58,104 bases of DNA from Isosphaeraceae bacterium EP7 (GTDB lineage: Bacteria > Planctomycetota > Planctomycetia > Isosphaerales > Isosphaeraceae): NCBI GenBank assembly GCA_038400315.1, contig CP151669.1, forward strand, positions 1 to 58,104, in the 5' to 3' direction. Under the pieces are notes generated by a model. It was given only the letters and a program-made list of their open reading frames with translations. It made no database searches and had not been told where the DNA came from. Shown one piece after another: positions 8,803 through 18,300 of this stretch. How positions within the stretch are numbered: the first letter of the stretch is position 1; every line of letters starts with the position of its first letter. The position numbers and the translations under genes were made by a program.

Positions 8803-9105
8803 TCAGGTTTCTGAGCACGTATTGAACCCGGGCCGACTATCAGTGTCCAGCGAGGAGCGGGCGGATCGCTGCGGCGGCTTGCAGCGAAAACTCGCCACCT
8901 TGCCTGAGGCCAACATCTCCGTCAGCGTGGCGTGGATCGCGTCGGCCTTAGAGCCCTCGAAGGCATGCGTTTCCTCGCCACGGGGGTCCTCGAACTTCAG
9001 GCAGGAGGGGCCATGGGCCCCCGCTGGCTTATAGGCCCACTCCCCCACGTGGGCCAGGTTCACAGTGCGGATCCAGCCGTTCGACCTCTCGATGGTCAGG
9101 AACAT
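8803..9105 (-). CDS. Hypothetical protein of the 8.8-11 kb cassette
   Basis: 100 residues, soluble, starting MFLTIERSNGWIRTVNLAHV. AAGGAG lies 12 bases upstream. The first four residues and the pattern resemble its upstream neighbour (MFLATPRLTLNVGFIST), and both share a K..E..H.F.G.(K/E)A core, so the two may be paralogues. The stop of the upstream gene overlaps this start by about ten bases. Confidence 0.5.
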   Translation of the reverse strand: MFLTIERSNGWIRTVNLAHVGEWAYKPAGAHGPSCLKFEDPRGEETHAFEGSKADAIHATLTEMLASGKVASFRCKPPQRSARSSLDTDSRPGFNTCSET

Positions 9106-9365
9106 GGCGGGGTCGTCTCCTTGTGGGGGAATCCGGGCACCTGCAGCATCTTAAATTTGCTGAACTTGTTCGTCTCGCCGTCGTTGGCCAGGGCCGTGAC
9201 CGCCCGGTAGACCTGCTCGGCCTCCTTGCCGTCGAAGTGGTGCGGCGACCCGTTGTTCATCCGGAACGTGATCGACCTCGGCACGTCGCCGAAGCGGTCG
9301 CGGTCCATCTCCAGGGTGCTGATGAAGCCGACGTTGAGCGTCAGCCGCGGCGTGGCCAGGAACAT
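9096..9365 (-). CDS. Hypothetical protein, probable paralogue of its downstream neighbour
   Basis: 89 residues. Contains SITFRMNNGSPHHFDGKEAE and VYRAVTALANDGETNKF; the downstream protein has a parallel CLKFEDPRGEETHAFEGSKA followed by DAIHATLTEMLASG. GGGAG precedes ATG 9365. The function is not recognisable. It lies within a tightly packed minus-strand gene run. Confidence 0.5.
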   Translation of the reverse strand: MFLATPRLTLNVGFISTLEMDRDRFGDVPRSITFRMNNGSPHHFDGKEAEQVYRAVTALANDGETNKFSKFKMLQVPGFPHKETTPPCS

Positions 9366-9409
9366 GGGGCGGGCTCCCTTCGAGGTTGATGGGTCTGGCT
9401 GTGCACGGC

Positions 9410-9799
9410 TCACTCCCAGACCTCGACGGGGCAGTCGAGGAACTGGAACACGGTGGCGACGAGCCTGCCGTTCTCGTAGACCTCGGCATGCACGTACCCC
9501 TCGTCGGGCGTCGGCAGCGTGTGCTCGACGTGGGTCACGAGGTCCGAGGACGCCAGGCCGCGGCCGAAGTAGGCGCGGTGCATGAACGCGTACCCCTCGC
9601 TGTCCACGTAGGCCACCATGAAGGTGGCGATCGGCTCGTCCTGCACCCCCTCGAACTCGAGGCGGTAGATGCCGCCGGTGGCGGGCTGGAAGCTGGTAGC
9701 GGGCCGTCCGTGGTCCCTGAGGCGGGAGAGGAGCCGGACGGCGGGCCGGGCGATGCGCGAGGGGCGGGTCGGCCGGGCGATGGTCAGCGGCATGGTCAT
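9410..9799 (-). CDS. Hypothetical protein
   Basis: 129 residues. The N-terminus is basic (TIARPTRPSRIARPAVRLLSRL), and the C-terminal half is mixed alpha/beta with no known motif (GYVHAEVYENGRLVATVFQF). A GGAAG ribosome-binding sequence lies upstream. It is part of the packed minus-strand cassette. Confidence 0.5.
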   Translation of the reverse strand: MTMPLTIARPTRPSRIARPAVRLLSRLRDHGRPATSFQPATGGIYRLEFEGVQDEPIATFMVAYVDSEGYAFMHRAYFGRGLASSDLVTHVEHTLPTPDEGYVHAEVYENGRLVATVFQFLDCPVEVWE

Positions 9800-9866
9800 G
9801 GCGGACTTCCTGTGCGTGCGAGATGGGTTGGGCGGGGGTCGGCGTCTGGCCCCTCGGGCCCTGCGA

Positions 9867-10127
9867 TCAGGAGGAATAGGCCCGGGTCAGGTCGTTCAGG
9901 GGGTCGGGCTGCTGGCCGGCCGATGCGTCGAGCCGCGTGAAGATGAACGCACCGCCGCCGGGCTCCGGAAGGCAGGTGACGCCCGCCAGCGGGGGCTTGG
10001 CCGAGATGAAGGCGACGAAGTCCGGCTCATACGCCACCCGCCAGCCCAATACCCCGACGCTGAAGGTGGTCGAGGGCGGGGCGGTCGGCACCGGGGGCTC
10101 GGAGTGGTCGGGCTCCAACTCGAGCAC
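9867..10127 (-). CDS. Hypothetical protein
   Basis: 86 residues starting MLELEPDHSEPPVPTAPPST, followed by a mixed alpha/beta part (VLGWRVAYEPDFVAFISAKPP). Its start directly abuts the stop of the preceding reading frame at 10128. No family recognised. Confidence 0.45.
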   Translation of the reverse strand: MLELEPDHSEPPVPTAPPSTTFSVGVLGWRVAYEPDFVAFISAKPPLAGVTCLPEPGGGAFIFTRLDASAGQQPDPLNDLTRAYSS

Positions 10128-10567
10128 CTAGTCCAGCGGCACGACCGCTACCTTGTAGACCCCCCGGCTGTACTTCTCGCCGGGCGTCGGACGCGAGCTT
10201 TCGTGGACGATCTCCTCCGACTCGTCGCGGTCGTAGACCAGGGCGTACAGCTTGCCGTCGACCACGATGCCCAGGTTGCCGCGGTCGACGAGCTTGGCGT
10301 CCATCGTGTCATCGGCGGGCCGCAGCCCCAGCAGGGCCTCGAGGCAAGCCCGCTCGGCCCCGATGTCGATCTGTTCCAGGCCGCCGATCATCAAGGGCCA
10401 GCGATCGAACTCTCGTAGGGGCTGACTCTCGCGATGATGTCGTAGATCTTGTCGTGGAACTCCCGCGAGGAAGTGAAGTTGCGGCAGGCCTTGCGGACGA
10501 TCTCGACGGCCAGCGGGTGGGTCGTCTCCGACAGGGGGGCGTCCAGCATCGTTGCGGTCGTGGTCAT
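10128..10567 (-). pseudogene. Hypothetical gene broken by a 2-bp frameshift
   Basis: From ATG 10567 the frame reads MTTTATMLDAPLSETTHPLA and later IIARVSPYESSIAGP, then stops at 10391. The frame two bases off reads FDRWPLMIGGLEQIDIGAER and continues to 10128. Removing AG from the GAGAG at about 10408-10412 joins them as RVSPYE-FDRWPLMIGGL, a natural-looking protein of about 145 residues. The downstream half might also be translated separately from an internal ATG. Function unknown. Confidence 0.5.
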
Positions 10568-10751
10568 GGCGAATCGTCCTTGGTGTGAGGCCATCCGGGC
10601 TGTGCACGGGGTGGGTTGCACGGGCCCCGGGGTTCGTCCCCCGGGGCTGGCGGGATGGCCTCAGGCCTCGAAACGATAGAGCGATTCCTCGTGGACCTCG
10701 GCCGGGCACTGGCTCAGCAGCCGCATCTCGTCCTCGGCCTCCAGCCGGGCT

Positions 10752-10958
10752 TCAAGCTCGGCCGCGGTGATCAAGCCGGCCGGCGGCGAAGTCGGCCAGG
10801 TCCTGGCTGTCCCAGTGGGCCAGCTCCTCGACGAGCGTCATGCGGGGCGGCTGGAGGTCGGTGCCGAAGTCCAGGGCGTAGTTGTAGAACTCGGCCGAGT
10901 AGAACAGGACGCGGGCGGCGGGCTTGACTGAGGCGAGGGCGGGGGCGAAAGTGATCAT
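10752..10958 (-). CDS. Small hypothetical protein, upstream end of the cassette
   Basis: 68 residues beginning MITFAPALASVKPAARVLFY and ending in an acidic helix (MTLVEELAHWDSQDLADFAAG). A second frame (TTG start near 10782, reading ITAAELEARLEAEDEMRLL) overlaps its end and runs to 10669; it is either a coupled small gene or the result of a frameshift. No family recognised. Confidence 0.4.
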   Translation of the reverse strand: MITFAPALASVKPAARVLFYSAEFYNYALDFGTDLQPPRMTLVEELAHWDSQDLADFAAGRLDHRGRA

Positions 10959-11068
10959 CGGTAGGGGGCTCCAAGAAAGCCTTCTGCCATTCGGGCCTCG
11001 ATCGGTGACAGCCGGTCGGGGCCTTCTGTTTTAGTCCCGGGTGACGTTCGCTCAGGACAATTGCAAAG

Positions 11069-11195
11069 TAGCGTCACGCTAGCGTTTCGCGATTTTCTTT
11101 CGGGGCGGAGTCGCGTCGAAATTCGGCGCCTGCCGATTCCACAACCCGTTGCCTTCCGATAGCGTGACGCAATACTGGTTGATAGCGTCACGCTA
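11069..11195. promoter_or_regulatory. Three TAGCGTSACGCTA palindromes (operator or iteron-like)
   Basis: TAGCGTCACGCTA at 11069-11081, TAGCGTGACGCAA at 11160-11172 and TAGCGTCACGCTA at 11183-11195. The two distal copies start 23 bp apart and extend to GATAGCGT. They occupy the gap between a divergent minus-strand cassette and the plus-strand operon starting at 11240, whose first product resembles a ribbon-helix-helix protein. Autoregulation is the simplest reading; iterons are the alternative. Confidence 0.6.
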
Positions 11196-11239
11196 TATCC
11201 GCGTCATCGCGGTTAAACCACTATCGGGGGGCATTTCTC

Positions 11240-11485
11240 GTGACATGCGAGGCTCCTGCATTGGCACGTAAAAGCAGCCCTGAACCCTCGGGAGCGTCCG
11301 AGGGGCCGAGGCCAATCGCGATCGCTGTGCGGGCCAGACCTGAGTGGAAAGGGTGGGCCGATCGCCTGCGGGCTCACGCAGCCGAGAAGCTGGGCGTCCC
11401 GGTCTCGCTCAATGCGCTAGTCGGCATCGCGATGAGTCAGTACGCCAAAGCTATCGGGTTCAAAGAGCCTCCCCCAGAACGGTGA
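11240..11485 (+). CDS. Small putative ribbon-helix-helix DNA-binding protein
   Basis: 81 residues from a GTG start. The core WKGWADRLRAHAAEKLG and VPVSLNALVGIAMSQYAKAI has the length and helix pattern of ribbon-helix-helix-like proteins that often begin planctomycete plasmid or toxin-antitoxin operons. A GGGGGG tract lies about eight bases upstream. It directly follows three palindromes (11069-11195) that it may bind. The family call is by pattern only. Confidence 0.5.
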   Translation: MTCEAPALARKSSPEPSGASEGPRPIAIAVRARPEWKGWADRLRAHAAEKLGVPVSLNALVGIAMSQYAKAIGFKEPPPER

Positions 11486-11509
11486 CCTTTGGCCCATAAA
11501 GGATCCGTC

Positions 11510-11875
11510 ATGAGCGAGCCGATCCGCGTGGCCGACCTGGGCCTCGAGTCGTCCTACCACGCCGCCATCCTGGCCAGACGCCTGGGCGCCTACCGCTCCA
11601 AGCGATTCTGGCTGCGGTCTCAGGTCGCCATCGGGGGAGTGGCGCCCAACGCGGCCGCCGCGATCGTGCGGGAGCGGTCCGAGTCGTGGATCCGGCCTGG
11701 GTCGTTCGAGCGGTGGCTGGCCCAGACGACCGGCCTGGCCATCGAGCACGAGCTGGCCGGCAGCAGCCTGGACATCGACGGCAACCCCTTCGACCCCGAC
11801 GGGCATGCCTTCCTGGAGAGGATCGGAGTGACGCGGGACTCGCACCCGCGACTGTTCCGGGAGGCCGACCGGTGA
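11510..11875 (+). CDS. Hypothetical protein, second gene of the operon
   Basis: 121 residues, soluble. No recognised family. AAAGGA precedes ATG 11510 by seven bases. Its TGA overlaps the GTG of the next gene (GTGA at 11872-11875), which indicates translational coupling. Confidence 0.6.
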   Translation: MSEPIRVADLGLESSYHAAILARRLGAYRSKRFWLRSQVAIGGVAPNAAAAIVRERSESWIRPGSFERWLAQTTGLAIEHELAGSSLDIDGNPFDPDGHAFLERIGVTRDSHPRLFREADR

Positions 11876-12406
11876 GCCACCCCGACTTTGCGTCGATGAC
11901 CGGGCAGGAGCTGCGGGACGTGGTGGAGGGCCTGCGGCAGGACTTCGACCGCGAGGCCCTGGACGCGCTGCTGGCCGCCCAGCTGGCCGACCTGACGCCC
12001 GAGCGGGCCGCCCAGGTGGGCAGGGCGAGGGCCCTCGCCTCCGCGGTGATCGACATCCTGGATGCCGAGGGCAGGAGCCGGGTCGACTTCCTCGGCGACC
12101 TGGCGTTCGAGGCCGCGCCCGATCTCGACGTCGGCATGGCGGCGGCGGTCGGCGGGCCGGGACGAGGGGATGGTTCGCGACCTGATCGCCGAGGGCGAGG
12201 GACTGGTCGCGTACCTGCTGGTATTCCTGGTAGGCGACGGGCCGGCCCTGCGGAAGCTGGAGGCCCTGAGGACCGCGGCCGCGATCGCGACGATCTTCGG
12301 CCCGGCGGGCCATGGCCAATTGGCCTACACGACCAACGCCGGCCGTCAGTTAGTGGAGCGAGCCAGGCGGGAACTGCCTCCGCTGGACGGCGTCGAGTGC
12401 CACTGA
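11872..12406 (+). pseudogene. Hypothetical gene, frameshifted
   Basis: The first part (from GTG 11872) reads SHPDFASMTGQELRDVVEGL and later DLAFEAAPDLDVGMAAAVGG. At about 12150-12165 the sensible frame changes to RDEGMVRDLIAEGEGLVAYL and continues to a stop at 12406. One extra base in GGGCCGGGACG would explain it. The ancestral protein of about 178 residues is helical and of unknown function. Confidence 0.55.
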
Positions 12407-12420
12407 ACCGGAGGGACAGA

Positions 12421-12834
12421 TGAACGAGATCCAGCACATGCCTCACACCGCCACGACCTCGCCCGCCGACGGGAAGGGGGTCGCCACTGTTTACCCCCTT
12501 GGGGCGATCCCCGATCACCTGCCGACCTGGCCAAGCAGATTGCGCAGGGCCTCGGCCCGGTAATGAGGGTCCTGGGTCCGGCCCAGTACGAGCACGTCGC
12601 TCGCTGGGCCGCCCGCATCGTCCAGAGGATCGGCACCGGGCGGACGAGTTCGCAATCGAGTCCTGCCACCGCACCCCGCCCGGGGTGTCGGCCGTCCAGC
12701 ACCGGGCCGCGACGGACGTGGTGGCCGGCGTGATGGGCCTCACCGGTACGGCCCAGCAGGCCGGCATCGCGAACATGATCGGGCAGGATTTGTTCGTCCT
12801 CTCGCTCCGTATGCCGCGGCCGTTCGAGAGGTAA
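12421..12834 (+). pseudogene. Hypothetical gene with two frameshifts
   Basis: ATG 12421 gives MNEIQHMPHTATTSPADGKG. The plausible protein then moves to ADLAKQIAQGLGPVMRVLGP (from about 12523) and next to ADEFAIESCHRTPPGVSAVQ and VVAGVMGLTGTAQQAGIANM, ending at 12834. Three frames carry consecutive protein-like stretches over 410 bases, so at least two indels are needed. It is the last gene of the operon behind the 11069-11195 palindromes. Confidence 0.5.
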
Positions 12835-12968
12835 TCATGACGATGTCCCGCCGAGGAAACGCACGGCCGGCTCGCGGCCGAGCGACACAAGGCCCGCGGC
12901 GACGAGTCCGGGCCGCCGGGACACGACGGCCCTCGACTCTGGACGGATCGCCGACACGAGCCGCACCG

Positions 12969-14330
12969 TCAATGCGGAGACCCAGGCTCCGGCGCGTCCC
13001 GACGTCGGTCGTCGACGACGGTGCTCGCTTCGATCCGGTTCGACCCGACCTCCACCGGGCCGACACGGCCCTCAACTTGGATGCCCACCGTCTGCGTCTG
13101 ACCCGGGCCGCGGCGAGTGTCCCGGATCTCGTTGCCCTCGAAGACCAGGCCTGATGGCTCGCCGCGGACCCGGATCCCGGCCGTGCCGGGTTCCCGGCCG
13201 TTGTCCTCGATGACGTTGTGCTCTAATCGATTGCGGTGCGGCGACATCCCCGCCGTCTCGTCACGGAAGAAAACGCCATTCGAGCCGTTGCCAGTGATGC
13301 GGTTACCTCGCAGCAAGTTGTCGGAGTCCTTGTGACCGATCGAGATACCGAACCGGCCGTTGCCCTCCAGGCGGTTCTCTTCGAAGACCCCGTGGCGAAC
13401 GCGCCAGCAGAGGAACAGGCCATCGGTGCCGTTCTCCCGCGCGGTGCAGCCACTCACCACGGCTCGTTGCGATCCGCTGCCCGGGTGAAGCCCGAGCTCG
13501 GCGTTACCCTCGCTGATGCAGTCGATCACCTCCACGTCATTCGACTGCTGGAAGCTAATCCCGTCACCGTTGTAGCCCCGCACGACGCAGCCTCGGATGG
13601 CCGTGCCAAAGCCACGATTGAGGTAGATCCCCGCACCACGGCAGCCGTTCAAATGAGGATTGGCTGCCTTGTTCCCCTCGATGATCAGATCCTCGACGCG
13701 TGCGCCACGGATGTCCGAGCCACTGATGACCGGGAAGACGGTGGCCGCTTTCGCGTGGGCGGAGACCATGCAGTCGGCCATCAGCGGCGCGTCGAACGCG
13801 ACCGTCTGACCGCGCCGCCCGATGATCCTTGCCACGGTGGTGTGGAAGCCCCCCGCGTTGTCATCCCAGATGGCCAGGCCGGTGCCCGGGGTGAAGCCCT
13901 CAGGCTCCGTGAGCGTGACCTGCTGCTCGCCGAAGTCTCCGTCGATGGCCAAAGCTGAGACGGCCGCATCGGCCTTGCGCAGGACGGACTTGCCCTTGAT
14001 GCCGCGGACTGTGACGCCCGAGCGGAGGTGGAGCGAATCACGCATCAGATACTCGCCCTCGCCGATCTCGACGACCCCGCCGCCCAAGCCGGCCACGTAA
14101 TCGACTGCCGCCTGTAGGGCCCGGTTGTCGGACCCGACGATGTCGGACCCCGCCCGTCCAACCTTGACGCTCGGCCGCTCGCTCATCTCGGAGTGCATGG
14201 CATGCGGGAGCTGACGCTCTTCCGCCTTCGGCGCGAGGTCGTCTGCGATGCTGTTCGTCGAGGCCACAGCCAAGGCGAGGGCAATCCTGCCAATCTGCCG
14301 GAGCAGGGCCGATGAAGGATTCGTGGTCAT
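12969..14330 (-). CDS. Secreted right-handed beta-helix protein
   Basis: 453 residues. The signal peptide is roughly residues 1-29 (RQIGRIALALAVASTNSIAD). From about residue 70 the sequence is a parallel beta-helix of the pectate-lyase or NosD type, with rungs such as SGVTVRGIKGKSVL, CVVRGYNGDGISF, CTARENGTDGLFL, NRLEGNGRFGISI and NRITGNGSNGVFF. Such proteins usually bind or cleave polysaccharide, but no catalytic residues can be assigned here. The C-terminal 20 residues are basic and may be read-through. Confidence 0.7.
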   Translation of the reverse strand: MTTNPSSALLRQIGRIALALAVASTNSIADDLAPKAEERQLPHAMHSEMSERPSVKVGRAGSDIVGSDNRALQAAVDYVAGLGGGVVEIGEGEYLMRDSLHLRSGVTVRGIKGKSVLRKADAAVSALAIDGDFGEQQVTLTEPEGFTPGTGLAIWDDNAGGFHTTVARIIGRRGQTVAFDAPLMADCMVSAHAKAATVFPVISGSDIRGARVEDLIIEGNKAANPHLNGCRGAGIYLNRGFGTAIRGCVVRGYNGDGISFQQSNDVEVIDCISEGNAELGLHPGSGSQRAVVSGCTARENGTDGLFLCWRVRHGVFEENRLEGNGRFGISIGHKDSDNLLRGNRITGNGSNGVFFRDETAGMSPHRNRLEHNVIEDNGREPGTAGIRVRGEPSGLVFEGNEIRDTRRGPGQTQTVGIQVEGRVGPVEVGSNRIEASTVVDDRRRDAPEPGSPH

Positions 14331-14642
14331 GGAGGGTCTCCTGGGGGTGCCCGCCCGTCACGGTGGACTCTCGCGGCGGTATGCCTGCCGGCCGGATGTC
14401 GGGAGAACGCCTGGTGAAGCAGGTTCATCGGCCCCAGTATGTCTGTGGCCCGCAGGGTAAGGAAGGTCTTGGCCTGCTCGCGACGGCCGCCTTGCAGATA
14501 CGGCGATAGCGCGGACGAACATGGGGCGAACCAATCAAGACCTAGTCCATTTCGTGCGTGTGCCTGCGGAGGTTCGCGCAGTCCGTGTCGACCCCGTCGG
14601 ACCCTCCCAATAAGGGCGTGGCGGGTATGCCCCACAATCGAT
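14331..14642. other. Intergenic stretch without recognisable gene
   Basis: About 310 bases upstream of the beta-helix gene. It should contain that gene's promoter, but no convincing -35/-10 pair stands out. Short frames here show no family features. Confidence 0.4.
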
Positions 14643-14981
14643 TCAATCGCTCCATCGTAACTTTGGCACCATAGCGGCCATTATCGGACCCAGGAGAGCG
14701 TCGGATCGTCCCCCTACGCCGGGCCAGCATTTCGGGACTCGAGCCTCCCGCCGTCGATCCTCGACCGGCCGAGATTCAGGCCGAGCACCGGGCCGCACCG
14801 AGCGCCGGTCTCGCGACCTCAACGCCGCGTAGTAGGCCGCCAGCACACGAAGCGTCTCCGGATCGGCCGGGAGTCGGTAGCCGGCGAGGCTCCCGGGAGA
14901 CTTCGATTCGAGCTCGCGGTGCTGCCGCTCGAACTCGCGGCGGTCCGCCTCCCACTCTGCGGCAAGCGAGTATCGGACCAC
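14643..14981 (-). CDS. Hypothetical protein
   Basis: Up to 112 residues from a GTG. A helical, charged N-terminal half (EWEADRREFERQHRELESK; LRVLAAYYAALRSRDRR) has the look of real coding sequence, while the C-terminal part is low-complexity. The open frame continues upstream without a clear start (ending CDRAVQDV before the GTG), so this may be the remainder of a larger gene. Confidence 0.3.
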   Translation of the reverse strand: MVRYSLAAEWEADRREFERQHRELESKSPGSLAGYRLPADPETLRVLAAYYAALRSRDRRSVRPGARPESRPVEDRRREARVPKCWPGVGGRSDALLGPIMAAMVPKLRWSD

Positions 14982-15345
14982 ATCTTGAACGGCTCGGTCG
15001 CAATTCCTGGACGCAAAGGCCCACTTCCTGGAGAGGCCGACGACGCCACAGGTCGAGGAGCCATGGGACCCCGTCCAGGAACAACACTGTCAGCTCACGA
15101 CCCTTGTCCAGACTGTCAGCTCACGGCCCTCGGCCAAGCCCGTTGCAACCTTGACGTCCGGGCTCCTTGTCCGCGTGAGGGATGGAAGTGCTGGCAAGCG
15201 GACTGAACCGGTTCTCCTGAACGGCTCGAGGTCACCGGCGACGACGATCCCGGACGTGCTGCCGGCTTCGTGAGCGTGCCACCCCGCCATCGGGAGCCGC
15301 TCGCATCCGAGGATGCTACGAGCGACTCCGCCCGGCGGCCGACCT
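14982..15345. other. Intergenic stretch without recognisable gene
   Basis: About 360 bases between two minus-strand genes. A short direct repeat is visible, TGTCAGCTCACG at 15089-15100 and 15113-15124. No gene or terminator hairpin is convincing. Confidence 0.4.
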
Positions 15346-18300
15346 TCAGACTCGCCTCGGCGGGGTCGGTACGGCTCCGGGACCCGGCACCTCCGACGGC
15401 CTCCGCACGCTCCTCAGGCGATTCGCACCGTACGTGAGTTTGTAGGTGGTGACATAACTGTTATCGAAATCTTGCGAGTAACCGTTGAACGGATTCAAGC
15501 CCACGTGCATGTTGCCGCCTTGGAGGATAGCGGCCGGCTGCAACGAACCTGGTGCAAAGCCCGGCGTATCCTTGCCCCACTGGGTGAAGACCTCGAACCG
15601 GGTCGCGAGCCCCTGCCCGGGGATCTTGAAGTCGAAGTAGGAGCCGCCGCCCTTGTAGTCGACGGGATCGGGGCTGGCCGTTACCAGGGCGCCGGTGCCG
15701 AAGAGGGCCGCGGCGGCATCATGGGATAATTCCTGGTAGCCGCCCTTGCCGTCGGGGGTCTCCAGGGCCCACTGGTGGATCGTGACGCCATCGAGGTCGG
15801 CCCATGTGTACCAGCTTTGATAGAAGCCGTTCACGCCGTAGAGGGTGTGGCGGTAGAGGGTCTCCGACAGGTGCGAATTCGTCGAGATGGTATAGAAACG
15901 GCCCAATCGCCCCGTGAGCTCCTGCGGTGCGGAGACGGCCCCCGGACCGAACCAGTCCTTGTTGTCGCTGTTGTAGCTGGGGGTGAAGTCATAGCCAGGA
16001 AAGGAGAACTGCGGCGTCTCGCTCTGGAGGGCCACGATCTGGGCCTTGGCGTCGGCAATCGCCTGGCCACCCGGCGATGCGAACGAATATTGACTGTTCG
16101 TGGGATAATAGCTCCAGGTCGGGCCGCTGGATCCGTCGGCAATGGGCAGGGCGCTGTTCGGCGTCTCCCATTGCACCTTTTCGCCGGAGGGGATGAAGAA
16201 GGTGAAGTTGGGGAGCGTGTCGTTCGGCCCGTTGTCGGTGGGGGCGATGAGCTTCCACGAGAACGCCCGTGGCAAGAGCTGCTCCCAGATCGACCGATCA
16301 TAGTTCTGCCTCACCACCGCGGCCGCGGTGGCTTGGTCGTTCGCCGAGGAAGTGAACTGGATGGTTCCCATGGCCTCGAGCAGGCCGAAGTTGCTGAACA
16401 CCGACTTCAGGAAGCCTTGATTGGTGAGGAGATCGAAGGTGTTCTTGTACGCGTTCAACGCCGTGTTCTGCATGTCGATGGCCGCACCGAGGATCTCTAG
16501 GCGGGACGGCGGGGGCGGCGGAGGCTTCGGATTCCCGAAATCGCCGTCGAGCCAGGCGTCGATACTGTTGACGATCAGATTCCCGGCCGCCGCGACGGCC
16601 AGGCCCGCGGCGGGGGTCCCGACCGCACCCGCGAAACTCGCGCCCACGGCGACAAGGCCGGCGAGCAGCCGCTCGATCCAGGAGTTCTGATTGACCGGCG
16701 TTGGCAGCGGTATATCCGTCAGTCCGGTTGTCATCAGCTGGGCGATGATCGTGGGGTCTTGCCCGAGGAAGACCTCGTTTGATGTGGACCACGCCTGGAA
16801 CCTGAGGAGGTAGTCGTTGTAGATGTCCGATCGCGCGTCGTTGGCCCGGGCCAGGCGGGTGTCGACCGAGACGTAGGCGTCATGGATTTCAGGGTTGTGG
16901 ATGAACGCGTCGACGATCGTCGTCCAGTCCTGGGGCGAGTAGGCGTTGAAGACGTACTGATAGCTGATGCTGGCGATCTGCGGATTGTTGAGATCGTCCA
17001 TGATCACCTGGAACGGGTTCCAGGTCGTAGTGAGCCAGTTGCCGATGATCTTGGGGTCGGTGATGTCGCCGATCTGGCGGAAGTCGGTGAAGTTCACGAG
17101 CCCGGGGGAATTCGCATTTGCGCCGGCCGATGCGATGGTCGTGAGGGTCTGGTACGCCTGGCTCTGGGCGGCCGTCCAGACGGGCCAGTTGTTGTCCGTA
17201 TAGGCCGGGTTCTGGTACTTGAGGAGGAGGTTCACCGTGTCCGTGTTCGCCCCAGGATAGGTCTGGAACTCGGCCGTGAAGGTGCGGGCCGACGGGCCGG
17301 AGGGGGTCTTCTGCGCGCCATTCGGATTGAACGCATAGACGCCGTCGTCTTTCGTCGAGATGCCCAGGGTGTAGGTGCCGGTGGTCGCGGCGACGTAGGA
17401 GAACTGCGCACCCGCGACTGCCGCCCCGATCTCCTTGCCGTCGGGACCCCAGATCCGGACGGCGAAGCCCGTGTCGGGCTGGTTATCCGTCGGGACGATG
17501 GTCAGGAGCACCGCATCGAGTTGGTTGAGCGTGATCGCCCAGTAATCGACGGTCCCGTTGTCGATCTTACGGTCCGATTGATTCGCGACGTTGTAGGGGG
17601 CGGCCAGATTGGGGACCGTCCATCCCGCGAGGAAGCCGGGGACCCGCTTGACGCTCAGCCCGGGATTCTGGGCCAGGGTCGGGACGAGCCCTGTCGAGGT
17701 GGCGGCCGAGCCCAGGACTCGGGCGAACATCCTCGTGTAGCCGAGAGGCCCGCGGAATGCCTCGAGGGCGGACGCCTGCTGCTGGGGAGTGCCCGACGTC
17801 CCGGCGAACTGCTGGAAGGCGTCCAGCGTGCGGGCCAGGTGGAACTCGCGCCCGCCGATCAGGGTCCGCAGGAACCCCGCACGCGCCGGGGCGCCGCGGT
17901 CCAGGGCGGGGACGGCCCGGGCCAGTTCGTCCGACGACGCTGGCCGGTTGAGCAGCTCCATCGTCGCCGCCCGGACGAAGCCGGTGTTGGTGGCGCCCTG
18001 GGCGTCGAAGTACTCCGGCCTGGTCATGACCTGGAGGAGGGCCCAGGGTACGTCCGCGCCGCGTGTCTGCATCCCCCCGACCAGCGCCCGCGACTCGGCC
18101 GTCGTCGGCTCGCGGTTCAGCAGATCCTCCGTGAGTCTCCGGACGAGCCCTGTCTGGACCTGGGGTGTCCGCAGGATGCGTTGGAGCGCGCCTTCTCGGG
18201 TCAGGCTCCCCCGGTCGATCCCTCGGTCGAGTCGGGCGAGGAGCGGGGCGGGGAGTGGCTGTCCGGCGAGGAAGGTCGTCACTTCGCCCATGATCACGGA

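Noticed and set aside
11069-11195. CRISPR-like or tRNA-like structure
   Set aside because: Only three short palindromes with unequal spacing; no spacer pattern and no cloverleaf.
13236-13958. Plus-strand open frame inside the beta-helix gene
   Set aside because: Antisense shadow of a clearly recognisable repeat protein.
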